From NCBI GenBank assembly GCA_002413345.1, contig DHWU01000002.1, positions 1,864-11,484 of the forward strand: DNA of 9,621 bases. The letters are read 5' to 3'. Below are positions 1 through 7,159 of the stretch, piece by piece (position 1 is the stretch's first letter; each line of letters opens with the position of its first letter). The notes under the pieces were generated by a model that saw only the letters and a program-made list of their open reading frames with translations, was not told the origin of the DNA and did no database searches. The translations under genes were made by a program, and so were the position numbers. This DNA is from Propionibacteriaceae bacterium UBA5174 (GTDB lineage Bacteria > Actinomycetota > Actinomycetes > Propionibacteriales > Propionibacteriaceae).

Positions 1-1
1 G

Positions 2-28
2 CGCCGAGGAAGGACCCAACCGGAATGA
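2..28 (+). CDS. 3' end of upstream gene, possibly ruvX (partial)
   Basis: The frame ending in TGA at 26-28 is open back to the window edge and encodes the tail RRGRTQPE. Its stop overlaps the ATG of mltG as ATGA, the usual sign of translational coupling inside an operon. In Actinobacteria the gene just before mltG is normally ruvX (yqgF, Holliday-junction resolvase-like), so that is the likely identity. Only eight codons are visible, so the identification rests on gene order alone. Confidence 0.35.
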   Translation, partial: RRGRTQPE

Positions 29-1179
29 GTGAGCACAACCCGGGGGAGTGGCGAGATCCCGAGACCGGGAAGATCGACCGCCACGAACTGATGTACAAGG
101 TCCGCGCCGCGTTTGCGGTGGTGGTGTCCCTTGCGGTGTTGATGGGTGGTGGCTGGTTCATCTTCGACAAGGCGCAGGCCGCCTGGTACGACTACCGCAC
201 CACCGAAGATTACTTGGGTGCTGGCGTTGCCCCAGTCCAGGTGACGATCCCCAAGGGGGCCTCGGTGCCGCAGATCGCCCAGATCCTGGTTTCGGCAGGC
301 GTAATCAAGTCAGCCAAGACCTTCACGGCGGCCGCAGCAGCCAGTACTTCCTCGATCCAGGCTGGCAAGTACAACCTGATGACTCAGTTGCCGGCAAAGG
401 ACGCCCTGGCCAGGCTTCTGGATACCAACAACCAGGTTCATAATCGTTTCACTCTTAAAGACGGCAAATGGATCTCCGATCAGGCCACCGCAATGAGTGC
501 CGCAACCGGCATCCCGGAGGCCGAATTCACTGCAGCCTATGCCGACTGGAAGAACCTGGGCGTGCCGAGTTGGGCAAAGAACGGCGTTGAGGGTTTCCTT
601 TACCCAGACACCTACGAACTCCCCGATAAGCCGACCGCCAAATCAACCATAATGCTGGCCACCAAACAGTTTAAGACTGTCGCAAATGGCCTCGACTTGG
701 TGAATGCCGCGAAGAAGGTTGATTCAGACAAGCTGAGTCTTAGCCCATATGACGTCGTGGTGTTGGCCAGCATGGTCGAGAAGGAGGCGGGGTCCGTGGA
801 GGGAGATCGAGCGAAGATCGCCAGGGTGTTCCTCAACCGGCTTGAGACCAATGCAACCGCCGGGAAACTGCAATCAGACGCGACGGTTGCCTATGGATTG
901 AAAATCAAAGGCCGAGTGTGGACAACCATTCCCGAGCGCGCAGTCAAGACCGACTGGAACACATACCTCAATAAGGGTTTGCCAAAAAGCCCGATAACCT
1001 CACCATCTAAGAAGTCTTTGGAAGCAGTACTCAAGCCGGCCGACGGGAACTGGCTATACTTTGTGGCGGTTAACCTGGACACCGGCGAGACCCTATTCAC
1101 CGATAACTACGAGCAACATGTGGCAAATACGCAGAAACTTCAGCAGTGGTGCGATGACACCAAAAGCCCCAAGTGCTAG
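25..1179 (+). CDS. mltG: Endolytic murein transglycosylase MltG (YceG family)
   Basis: MltG cleaves nascent peptidoglycan glycan strands at the outer face of the membrane and helps set strand length. The 384-residue protein has a charged cytoplasmic tail (1-26), one membrane segment (about 27-47), a LysM-like stretch beginning VTIPKGASVPQIAQIL (73-88), and the YceG catalytic domain. In that domain FLYPDTYELP (191-200), ASMVEKEAG (248-256, containing the catalytic Glu), NRLETNATAGKLQSDATVAYG (from 271) and KGLPKSPITSPSKKSLEAVLKPA (from 317) are family hallmarks. Two Cys lie near the C-terminus (376 and 384). An AGGAAGGA Shine-Dalgarno at 7-14 lies 10 nt before the ATG. The frame is open to the window edge, so a start further upstream cannot be excluded, but the ribosome site and ATGA overlap favour this one. 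aroC follows after 25 nt. Confidence 0.93.
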   Translation: MSEHNPGEWRDPETGKIDRHELMYKVRAAFAVVVSLAVLMGGGWFIFDKAQAAWYDYRTTEDYLGAGVAPVQVTIPKGASVPQIAQILVSAGVIKSAKTFTAAAAASTSSIQAGKYNLMTQLPAKDALARLLDTNNQVHNRFTLKDGKWISDQATAMSAATGIPEAEFTAAYADWKNLGVPSWAKNGVEGFLYPDTYELPDKPTAKSTIMLATKQFKTVANGLDLVNAAKKVDSDKLSLSPYDVVVLASMVEKEAGSVEGDRAKIARVFLNRLETNATAGKLQSDATVAYGLKIKGRVWTTIPERAVKTDWNTYLNKGLPKSPITSPSKKSLEAVLKPADGNWLYFVAVNLDTGETLFTDNYEQHVANTQKLQQWCDDTKSPKC

Positions 1180-1204
1180 TGAATTTTGAGGACTCGCGAA
1201 AAGC

Positions 1205-2389
1205 ATGCTTCGTTACCTGACTGCCGGTGAATCCCACGGCCCTGCCCTGATCGCCACGATCGAGGGCATCCCCGCCCACGTCCAACTGACTACTGCTGAT
1301 CTCGCCGATGCCTTGGCTAGGCGCCGACTGGGAGTTGGCCGTGGCGCGCGAATGAAGTTTGAAGCCGATGAGGTCGCCGTGCTGGCCGGGCTTCGCCATG
1401 GTGAAACCCTCGGCTCGCCGATTGCGATCATGATCGGCAACTCTGAATGGCCCAAGTGGGACATCGTGATGGCCGCCGATCCAGTTGACCCCGCTGAACT
1501 GGCCCAACAAGCCAGAAACGCACCGCTAACCCGTCCCCGACCCGGACATGCCGATCTAGCTGGCATGCAGAAGTACGACTGGAACGATGCCCGACCGCTG
1601 TTAGAGCGGGCCTCGGCCCGAGAGACTGCCGCCCGGGTGGCAATCGGCCGGGTCGCGGCAAACTTCCTTGAGCAAGCCTTTGGAATTCAGATTCTGAGTC
1701 ACGTGGTGCGCATCGGTGGAGCCGAAGACTCTGCTGGGCAGCCGCGCCCCGAAGACCTAGCGGCCATCGATGCTGATCCAGTGCGGTGTGCAAATCCCGT
1801 GGCCAGTGCGGCGATGCTGGCCGAAATCGAAGCAGCCAAGACCGAAGGGGACACCTTGGGCGGTGTCGTCGAAGTACTGGCCTACAACCTTCCACCTGGG
1901 TTGGGTTCCCACATTCAAGGCGACCGCCGACTGGACGCCAAGCTGGCTGCGGCCTTGATGGGCATTCAGGCGATCAAGGGCGTCGAAATCGGCGACGGCT
2001 TCGCCCTCGCGGCCACCCGGGGCAGTCTGGCTCACGACGAGATCCAGCTTGGCACCGATGGGATCGAACGCCTCTCGAACCGCTCCGGTGGCACCGAGGG
2101 CGGCATGAGTAACGGCGAAGTGCTGCGAGTACGCGCAGCCATGAAGCCCATCGCTACCGTGCCCAAAGCCCTGCGCACCTTTGATGTGGTCACCGGGGAA
2201 CCGTCCCAAGCCCATCATCAGCGCTCAGATGTCTGTGCGGTGCCAGCAGCTGGGGTGGTTGCCGAAGCCATGGTGGCCTTAGTACTGGCCGAAGTTGCCT
2301 TGGAAAAGTTTGGCGGCGATTCGTTGGTTGAGACTAAGCGGAACTTCGCCGCATACACCGCGCACCTTCAAGAACGGCACCTGGATTGA
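1205..2389 (+). CDS. aroC: Chorismate synthase
   Basis: AroC catalyses the last step of the shikimate pathway, 1,4-anti-elimination of phosphate from 5-enolpyruvylshikimate-3-phosphate to chorismate, using reduced FMN. The 394-residue length is normal for the family. Visible signatures are GESHG with His11, RRLGVGRGARMKFEADEV (40-57), RPGHADLAG with His115 (112-120), DARPLLERASARETAARVA (from 128), HIQGDRRLDAKLAAALMGI (236-254), NRSGGTEGGMSNGE (292-305) and QRSDVCAVPAAGVVAEA (339-355). It begins at ATG with a GAGGA site at 1188-1192, 12 nt upstream, slightly long spacing. It follows mltG directly; the usual intervening aroE is missing. aroB follows after 22 nt with no intervening aroK. Cytosolic. 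Confidence 0.97.
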   Translation: MLRYLTAGESHGPALIATIEGIPAHVQLTTADLADALARRRLGVGRGARMKFEADEVAVLAGLRHGETLGSPIAIMIGNSEWPKWDIVMAADPVDPAELAQQARNAPLTRPRPGHADLAGMQKYDWNDARPLLERASARETAARVAIGRVAANFLEQAFGIQILSHVVRIGGAEDSAGQPRPEDLAAIDADPVRCANPVASAAMLAEIEAAKTEGDTLGGVVEVLAYNLPPGLGSHIQGDRRLDAKLAAALMGIQAIKGVEIGDGFALAATRGSLAHDEIQLGTDGIERLSNRSGGTEGGMSNGEVLRVRAAMKPIATVPKALRTFDVVTGEPSQAHHQRSDVCAVPAAGVVAEAMVALVLAEVALEKFGGDSLVETKRNFAAYTAHLQERHLD

Positions 2390-2411
2390 GCCCGAAGTTG
2401 CAGGAGAACAC

Positions 2412-3497
2412 ATGACCTGGCAGACCGTTGAGGTTTCGGCTGAGCAGCCCTATCAGGTTTCCATCGGACGCGGCGCTGCGCGCCTATTGCCTCAGTTCTT
2501 GGCTGATGTCAGCCGGGTAGCGGTCATCTATCCGGCCTGGTTGGCCAACCGAGTTGCCGCGCTTACCGCCGGACTAGAGCAAGCTGTCCTCACTCTCGAA
2601 GTGCCCGACGCAGAGCCAGCCAAGACTGTTGAGGTGCTCGGGCATTGTTGGGAAGAATTGGCCGCGGCCGGGTTCACCCGCTCCGATGCCATCGTGGGTT
2701 TCGGCGGCGGCACGACCACTGATCTGGCGGGTTTTGTTGCGGCGACTTGGTTGCGCGGGGTGCGTTATCTGACCGTCCCCACCACTTTGCTCGGCATGGT
2801 GGACGCAGCAGTCGGCGGCAAGACCGGCATCAATCTCAACTCTGGCAAGAATCTGGCCGGCGCCTTCTACGAACCGTTCACGGTGATCTGCGACCTGGAT
2901 TACCTGGACACCTTGCCTGAAGCCGAGCTGCGATCGGGAATGGCAGAGGTGCTCAAATGCGGCTTTATCGCCGACCCGGAGATCTTGGCAGTATTTGAAG
3001 CCAACCCCAAGTCCGCTCTGGAGCCGGGATCGCCAACTCAAGCTGAACTGATTCGTCGGGCGATCGCGGTCAAGGCTGAAGTGGTCGGCACGGACCTGCG
3101 GGAGGCGACCTCCCACGGCGATCAAGTCGGCCGCGAGATCCTCAACTACGGCCACACCCTGGCCCACGCAATCGAGGCCCACGAAAACTTTGAACGCCGC
3201 CATGGTGAGGCGGTGAGCATCGGAATGGTATTTGCCGCCGAACTCGCCCAGCGTAGTGGGCTGATTGACGCTGACTTGTTGGAGCGCCATCGGCAAGTGT
3301 TGCGGCTGGCCGGTCTACCAATCAGCTATCCCAACCAGCCTTGGGCTGCACTGCGTCCGGCAATGAACCTGGACAAGAAGACGCGGGGCGCTAGCCTACG
3401 GTTCGTGGTATTGACTGGTCTGGGCCGAGCCAAGGTACTGGTTGATCCCACCGAAGACGTCCTATTGGATTCCTACAACGCCTTGTCGGAGGCCTGA
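2412..3497 (+). CDS. aroB: 3-dehydroquinate synthase
   Basis: AroB converts DAHP to 3-dehydroquinate, the second shikimate step, using NAD+ and a divalent metal. The 361-residue protein has the NAD-binding GFGGGTTTDLAGF (96-108), VPTTLLGMVDAAVGGKTGIN (122-141) and NLAGAFYEP (147-155). The three expected metal ligands are present: Glu179 in SGMAEVLKCG, His248 in NYGHTLAHAIE and His264 in RRHGEAVSIGM. DKKTRG lies at 321-326. The open frame extends back to 2295 inside aroC, but ATG 2412 is chosen because AGGAGA lies at 2402-2407 and the sequence MTWQTVEV begins the fold. A short extension, ATSHGDQVGRE (232-242), precedes the NYGHT motif, longer than in many actinobacterial AroB. It belongs to the mltG-aroC-aroB operon. 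Confidence 0.97.
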   Translation: MTWQTVEVSAEQPYQVSIGRGAARLLPQFLADVSRVAVIYPAWLANRVAALTAGLEQAVLTLEVPDAEPAKTVEVLGHCWEELAAAGFTRSDAIVGFGGGTTTDLAGFVAATWLRGVRYLTVPTTLLGMVDAAVGGKTGINLNSGKNLAGAFYEPFTVICDLDYLDTLPEAELRSGMAEVLKCGFIADPEILAVFEANPKSALEPGSPTQAELIRRAIAVKAEVVGTDLREATSHGDQVGREILNYGHTLAHAIEAHENFERRHGEAVSIGMVFAAELAQRSGLIDADLLERHRQVLRLAGLPISYPNQPWAALRPAMNLDKKTRGASLRFVVLTGLGRAKVLVDPTEDVLLDSYNALSEA

Positions 3498-3498
3498 A

Positions 3499-4155
3499 AT
3501 GTATGTTGCTGACCATTTCGCACTGACCACTGAACAGGCGATGGCTCTAATCAGCCCAGTCGCTGGCGGTGATCTAGTCTCGATTGGCGAATCCGGGCTT
3601 GAAGCCACGTTCATTCCAATGTTGTTCGATCCTGCCGACGGCGAGCACGGAACGCTGATCGGACATCTTTCGAGGGTCAATCCGCAGTGGCGATCCGGCG
3701 GTGAAGCCATGTTCATCGTCAACGGCCCGCAAGACTTTGTTGATTCGGACTGGCTCAGCCGACCCGACGCGCCGAGCGTCCCGACTTGGAACTACATCAC
3801 GGTTCACGCCCACGGTGAACTGATCGCCCATCCCGATCCCGCTTGGTCGCTGGAAGCGGTACGCCGGATCAGCGCTGGACGCCAAAACACCTCCGTCGAG
3901 GAACTTCCCGCTGACGCGGTTGAGAAGTTGAACCGCTCGATCATCGGCGTCGAACTGCGGATCACCAAGCTGATCGGCAAAGCGAAGATGAACCAAAACA
4001 AGTCCCCAGAAATCGTGCAGCAGGTGATCGATGGCTTTGAGGCCACCGGCAACACCGCAGCAGCTAGTTGGATGCGCGAGAACGCCTTGCCGAGAGCATT
4101 GGCCAGAGCTGAACTGGTCAACGACATCCGGCAGCGCAGCGGTACGGCCAGTTGA
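3499..4155 (+). CDS. PaiB-family FMN-binding split-barrel protein
   Basis: This 218-residue protein matches the PaiB family, annotated as FMN-binding negative transcriptional regulators after Bacillus subtilis PaiB; members have a flavin-reductase-like split barrel. Visible marks are the MYVADHFA start, ATFIPMLFDPADGEHGTLIGH (36-56), LSRVNPQW (57-64), VPTWNYITVHAHGEL (94-108), the IIGVELRITKLIGKAKMNQN stretch (148-167) and a C-terminal helical tail. The open frame reaches back to 3442, but ATG 3499 is clearly right: it has GGAGG at 3488-3492 with 6-nt spacing, and the family begins MY.P.HF. It starts one base after the aroB stop, so it is translated from the same message. The real role here is unknown; no DNA-binding domain is visible. 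Since AroC needs reduced FMN, a link to flavin supply is conceivable but only inferred. Confidence 0.86.
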   Translation: MYVADHFALTTEQAMALISPVAGGDLVSIGESGLEATFIPMLFDPADGEHGTLIGHLSRVNPQWRSGGEAMFIVNGPQDFVDSDWLSRPDAPSVPTWNYITVHAHGELIAHPDPAWSLEAVRRISAGRQNTSVEELPADAVEKLNRSIIGVELRITKLIGKAKMNQNKSPEIVQQVIDGFEATGNTAAASWMRENALPRALARAELVNDIRQRSGTAS

Positions 4156-4159
4156 ACTT

Positions 4160-4180
4160 GGTCCGGGTTGGCCCCGGATC
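4160..4180 (+). terminator. Hairpin at end of aro operon
   Basis: GGTCCGGG (4160-4167) pairs with CCCGGATC (4173-4180) around a 5-nt loop: 8 bp with one G-U pair, five G/C pairs adjacent to the loop. It begins 5 nt after the PaiB-family stop. There is no T-run after it, which is common for actinobacterial terminators but lowers certainty. Confidence 0.5.
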
Positions 4181-4198
4181 GGCGAGCACAGCTAGACT
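4168..4198 (+). promoter_or_regulatory. Possible efp promoter
   Basis: TTGGCC (4168-4173) and TAGACT (4193-4198) resemble -35 and -10 boxes, but the 19-bp spacer is long and the -35 match weak. Transcription would start near 4205, leaving a leader of about 39 nt before the GTG of efp. The region lies between a likely terminator and efp, where a promoter is expected. The exact boxes are uncertain. Confidence 0.3.
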
Positions 4199-4202
4199 GT
4201 GC
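4186..4202. repeat. Perfect inverted repeat in the efp upstream region
   Basis: GCACAG (4186-4191) and CTGTGC (4197-4202) are perfect inverted copies separated by CTAGA. It could form a second hairpin just after the first, making a tandem terminator, or be an operator. The possible -10 box TAGACT (4193-4198) of efp lies across its loop and right arm, which favours a regulatory reading. No matching regulator is recognised. Confidence 0.4.
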
Positions 4203-4243
4203 GGTCGCTAACTTCGTAATTCAAGCTTGAGAGTGGGCACCCA

Positions 4244-4807
4244 GTGGCAACGGCATCGACCAACGATCTGAAGAACGGCATGGTCTTGGACCTGGACGGT
4301 CAGCTTTGGACTGTCACCTGGTTCCAGCACCACAAGCCCGGCAAGGGCAACACCGTGGTGCGCTCCAAGTTGAAGCACCTACTCACCGGCAAGGTCGTGG
4401 ACCGCACCTTCAACTCCGACACCAAGGTTGAAGTGGCCAGCGTTGACCGCCGCGAAATGCAGTATCTGTATCACGACGGCGAGTCTTATGTGTTCATGGA
4501 CTCAGTGACCTTTGACCAGCTGATGCTCAGCGAAGTCGTGGTTGGCGATGCCAAGAACTACCTTCTCGAAAACCAGGTGGCCACTGTCGCCTTGCACGAC
4601 GAGAACCCGCTGTTCATCGATCTGCCCACCTCAGTCGAGCTCGAAATCACCTACACCGAACCCGGCCTGCAGGGTGACCGCTCCACCGGTGGCACCAAGC
4701 CAGCCACCGTTGAGACTGGCTTGACCATCCAGGTTCCGCTGTTCATTAGCAATGGCGAAAAGGTCAAAGTGGACACCCGCGATGGCAGCTACCTCGGTCG
4801 AGTCTGA
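4244..4807 (+). CDS. efp: Translation elongation factor P
   Basis: EF-P binds the ribosome near the E site and relieves stalling at polyproline. The 187-residue, three-domain length is normal: a KOW-like domain (about 1-65), then two OB domains. The loop that reaches the peptidyl-transferase centre is KPGKGN (31-36) with Lys34 at the tip. The family signature starts at GLQGDRSTGGTKPATVETG (141-159), and the protein ends DTRDGSYLGRV. The start is GTG at 4244, with GAGAG at 4229-4233, 10 nt upstream; the sequence MATASTNDLKNGM is a typical N-terminus. No EpmA, EarP or YmfI-type modification gene is visible in the window, in keeping with actinobacterial EF-Ps that work with unmodified Lys. nusB follows almost at once. 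Confidence 0.97.
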   Translation: MATASTNDLKNGMVLDLDGQLWTVTWFQHHKPGKGNTVVRSKLKHLLTGKVVDRTFNSDTKVEVASVDRREMQYLYHDGESYVFMDSVTFDQLMLSEVVVGDAKNYLLENQVATVALHDENPLFIDLPTSVELEITYTEPGLQGDRSTGGTKPATVETGLTIQVPLFISNGEKVKVDTRDGSYLGRV

Positions 4808-4808
4808 G

Positions 4809-5243
4809 GTGACTGACACTCCTCCAGCCAAGCGCGGGTCCAGCCGCACCAAGGCCCGAAAGCGGGCTTTGGATATTCTCTTTGAGGCTGACTTACGCGA
4901 GACCTCACCCACCGAAGCGCTCGCTGCCCATTTGGCGGAAAACCAACCTCCGGTTCGAGACTTCACTGTCGAACTTGTTGAAGGAGTTGCGACCAATATC
5001 GATCAACTCGACGAGTTGATCGTCGCCAACCTTGCCACCGGTTGGACGTTATCTCGGATGCCCCGGGTGGATCGCAACCTGGCTCGATTGGCCATTTTTG
5101 AGCTTCTGCACACGACTACTGCCACAGACGTGGTGATGGCCGAAGCGGTGTCGCTGTGCCAAGAACTCTCCACCGACGAGTCCCCAGCCTTCTTGAACGG
5201 CCTGTTAGGCGCGATAGCAACGCGTCAATCCGCTTTGAGCTAA
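4809..5243 (+). CDS. nusB: Transcription antitermination factor NusB
   Basis: NusB with NusE (S10) binds boxA RNA and supports antitermination, mainly in rRNA operons. The product is all-helical with SRTKARKRALDILFEADLR (12-30), LATGWTLSRMPRVDRNLARL (from 75) and AIFELL (95-100), then VVMAEAVSLCQEL (108-120) and SPAFLNGLLGAI (125-136), all typical of the family. Three starts are possible: ATG 4752 and ATG 4782, both inside efp, and GTG 4809, one base after the efp stop. I prefer GTG 4809 (144 residues): the N-terminus MTDTPPAKR is short as in relatives and stop-restart coupling explains the missing strong ribosome site. ATG 4782 (153 residues) is the main alternative. Confidence 0.93.
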   Translation: MTDTPPAKRGSSRTKARKRALDILFEADLRETSPTEALAAHLAENQPPVRDFTVELVEGVATNIDQLDELIVANLATGWTLSRMPRVDRNLARLAIFELLHTTTATDVVMAEAVSLCQELSTDESPAFLNGLLGAIATRQSALS

Positions 5244-5251
5244 GCGTCAAC

Positions 5252-7159
5252 ATGGCGGCCGCGTTGAGAGATTTGACCCAGTTAGGCGCCGAATTCGCCC
5301 TGCTGGCCAAGCAAAGCGGACGAGTCTTACGCCAGCTCTGGGCAGCGATTCTTGGGCTGATGTTGCTGGGCTGGTCGGCCCAGCAGTTGTCGGTGATGCT
5401 ATCCGCCGAACTCATTTCGACAGCCCCATGGCTGGTGATTGCGGTCTTGGCCGCTGGTGTCGTTGCGCAGTTGGCCTGCGTCCTCGCCGTCTTACGCCTC
5501 GCCGGGGTGCGGCTGGGGCTGCCGAGCATGCTGACTTGGTCGAGCGAAGCCGGCCTTCAAGATCAGCGCGACACCAGTCTGGTGAATCTGCTCACCATCA
5601 CGCTGCTGCCGTTCCTGGGAATGTACGCCGCCTTTGGCTACGTCCAGACCTACGCCGCTGAAGTGTCGATCCTCGATGCCTACCGCGACGGCAATCCTGA
5701 CCTCATTTCGGCGTTGAACCCAAACACCAATACGGCCACTTTGTATCTGATGTCGGCCATCATCATCGGCGGCTTTGCGTTCAAGCGACTGAGCGATCTT
5801 TGGGAGCGACACACTCACTTTCCTCGGGTGGTTGGCATGATCAAGATCTACGTCGAAGCTGCTGTGTTGATTGCCGTTCTACTTGGTGGGTTCCGGATCT
5901 TTTCCGATCTCAAGATGTGGCTGATGGGGACCAATCTCTACGCTTGGCGCGACCATGCCGTGCAGTGGGCGGCTGGTCTCCTTCACCTGGATCTGCCGGT
6001 GGTCTTGGTCACCATTTGGAACTTCCTGGTATCGGTGGCGTGGCCCTTTGTGGCCGTCGGTATTGCTCGACCACTGCTGTGGCTTGTGATGGCCGGACTG
6101 GTCTTTGGCAGCAAGGTACTCAGCCTCGCCGACCTTTGGCAGCTCGGCGCACCGCAGATCGAAGCGAACAACCGACGGCAGCGGGCGTTGGCCAAACTCA
6201 GAGCTGACACCGCTGCGGCCCGCGGCGTACGCCAAATCGCCTTGAAGACCCAGACTGTGGTCTTGCAGGACTTCGATGACACGGTCTTGCCTGCGCTGCA
6301 TTCGCTGCGCCTAATCGCACGCTCCGGGTGGCCATTCATTGGCGCTTACCTGATCGCCTTCACTTTGCTGGATTTGGCCGGTAACCAACTCGATGTTTGG
6401 ACCGATCGGCTGCTTGGTGGACACAGCATTGACTTCTGGATTCAGATTTCGCCTGCCCTTGGTTTCGTGAACCAGGTGGTGGTCATGGGGATCACCTGGG
6501 TTTTGCTTAGCGCCGCCTATACCCGAGTGTTGTCGATCAGCACTGACCAGGACGACCCGGCAGCGACACCCGTGCTGGCGCACCAAACTGGCCGTCTCAG
6601 CCCCGTCCGCGCTAACCGCTTCACACTCGTGCCCGCGCTCGCCATCGCTGTGGTGGTGGCTTTGGTGGTTGGCGGTGCGCGATCGTTGCCCACCACTGCA
6701 GGGGAGGACGTGAAGTCAGCGGGCATCATGGCGGCGACCTGGATTCACGAACAGCGGGTCGTAGTCGACAACCCCCGACTGGCGAAATCGGTTGTCGAAC
6801 TGTGGAAACCTGAAACCACCGACTTGATCTTCGTCGTCGCCACGGTGGGCGTCTACTCACCTGGTCCACACCCGGAGACGCTGTCAGTGGAATTGGTGTC
6901 CGGGAAACGCACCTATCTGCCCTGGAATAGATCCAATGCCCCTGCGGCTAGGCCAGGCTTCATGGCCATCGAGGACCGGGTATTCGAGGTGGATCCGGCC
7001 GACATCACCGCAGACGCTCGACTCAAGATCACTCCAGTTGATAGGCGTGGCCTGATTGCCTACCACCAGACCTTGGAGGTGGGGCTGAACCTGACCCCCA
7101 AACAGCTTGCTTCGCCACTGCCGAAAACCGACCTGGTCTACGGGGAGGTCGCAAAATGA
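5252..7159 (+). CDS. Polytopic membrane protein with extracytoplasmic C-terminal domain, function unknown
   Basis: I do not recognise this 635-residue protein. Hydrophobic segments lie near 30-49, 60-82, 110-132, 161-178, 199-217, 249-270, 272-290, 359-377, 402-422 and 457-476. The positive-inside pattern fits nine crossings if the pair at 249-290 gives only one net crossing, putting the tail outside. A long basic, helical cytoplasmic loop (about 290-355, rich in R/K/A) splits the membrane part. After the last segment, residues 480-635 look beta-rich (TLSVELVSGKRTYLPWNR, FMAIEDRVFEVDPADI), resembling the DUF4352-like extracytoplasmic domains of actinobacterial membrane proteins; this is from memory. 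The frame runs back to 5156 inside nusB, but ATG 5252, 8 nt after the nusB stop, is preferred; its ribosome site is weak, suggesting coupling to nusB. Its stop overlaps the next gene. Confidence 0.8.
   Translation: MAAALRDLTQLGAEFALLAKQSGRVLRQLWAAILGLMLLGWSAQQLSVMLSAELISTAPWLVIAVLAAGVVAQLACVLAVLRLAGVRLGLPSMLTWSSEAGLQDQRDTSLVNLLTITLLPFLGMYAAFGYVQTYAAEVSILDAYRDGNPDLISALNPNTNTATLYLMSAIIIGGFAFKRLSDLWERHTHFPRVVGMIKIYVEAAVLIAVLLGGFRIFSDLKMWLMGTNLYAWRDHAVQWAAGLLHLDLPVVLVTIWNFLVSVAWPFVAVGIARPLLWLVMAGLVFGSKVLSLADLWQLGAPQIEANNRRQRALAKLRADTAAARGVRQIALKTQTVVLQDFDDTVLPALHSLRLIARSGWPFIGAYLIAFTLLDLAGNQLDVWTDRLLGGHSIDFWIQISPALGFVNQVVVMGITWVLLSAAYTRVLSISTDQDDPAATPVLAHQTGRLSPVRANRFTLVPALAIAVVVALVVGGARSLPTTAGEDVKSAGIMAATWIHEQRVVVDNPRLAKSVVELWKPETTDLIFVVATVGVYSPGPHPETLSVELVSGKRTYLPWNRSNAPAARPGFMAIEDRVFEVDPADITADARLKITPVDRRGLIAYHQTLEVGLNLTPKQLASPLPKTDLVYGEVAK

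Noticed and set aside
1097..1566. Minus-strand open frames opposite the start of aroC
   Set aside because: Overlap conserved chorismate synthase coding sequence; no recognisable product and no ribosome site.
2574..3296. A 240-codon open frame on the minus strand opposite aroB
   Set aside because: It lies wholly inside aroB, whose metal and NAD motifs are intact; the antisense product shows no family features and is a high-G+C frame shadow.
3442..3498. Upstream extension of the PaiB-family frame into aroB
   Set aside because: The extra 19 residues are an out-of-frame reading of aroB, while ATG 3499 has an ideal ribosome site and the family's usual N-terminus.
5156..5251. Upstream extension of the large membrane protein into nusB
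   Set aside because: The 32 extra residues are Arg/Pro-rich shadow of nusB and precede a normal cytoplasmic N-terminus at ATG 5252.
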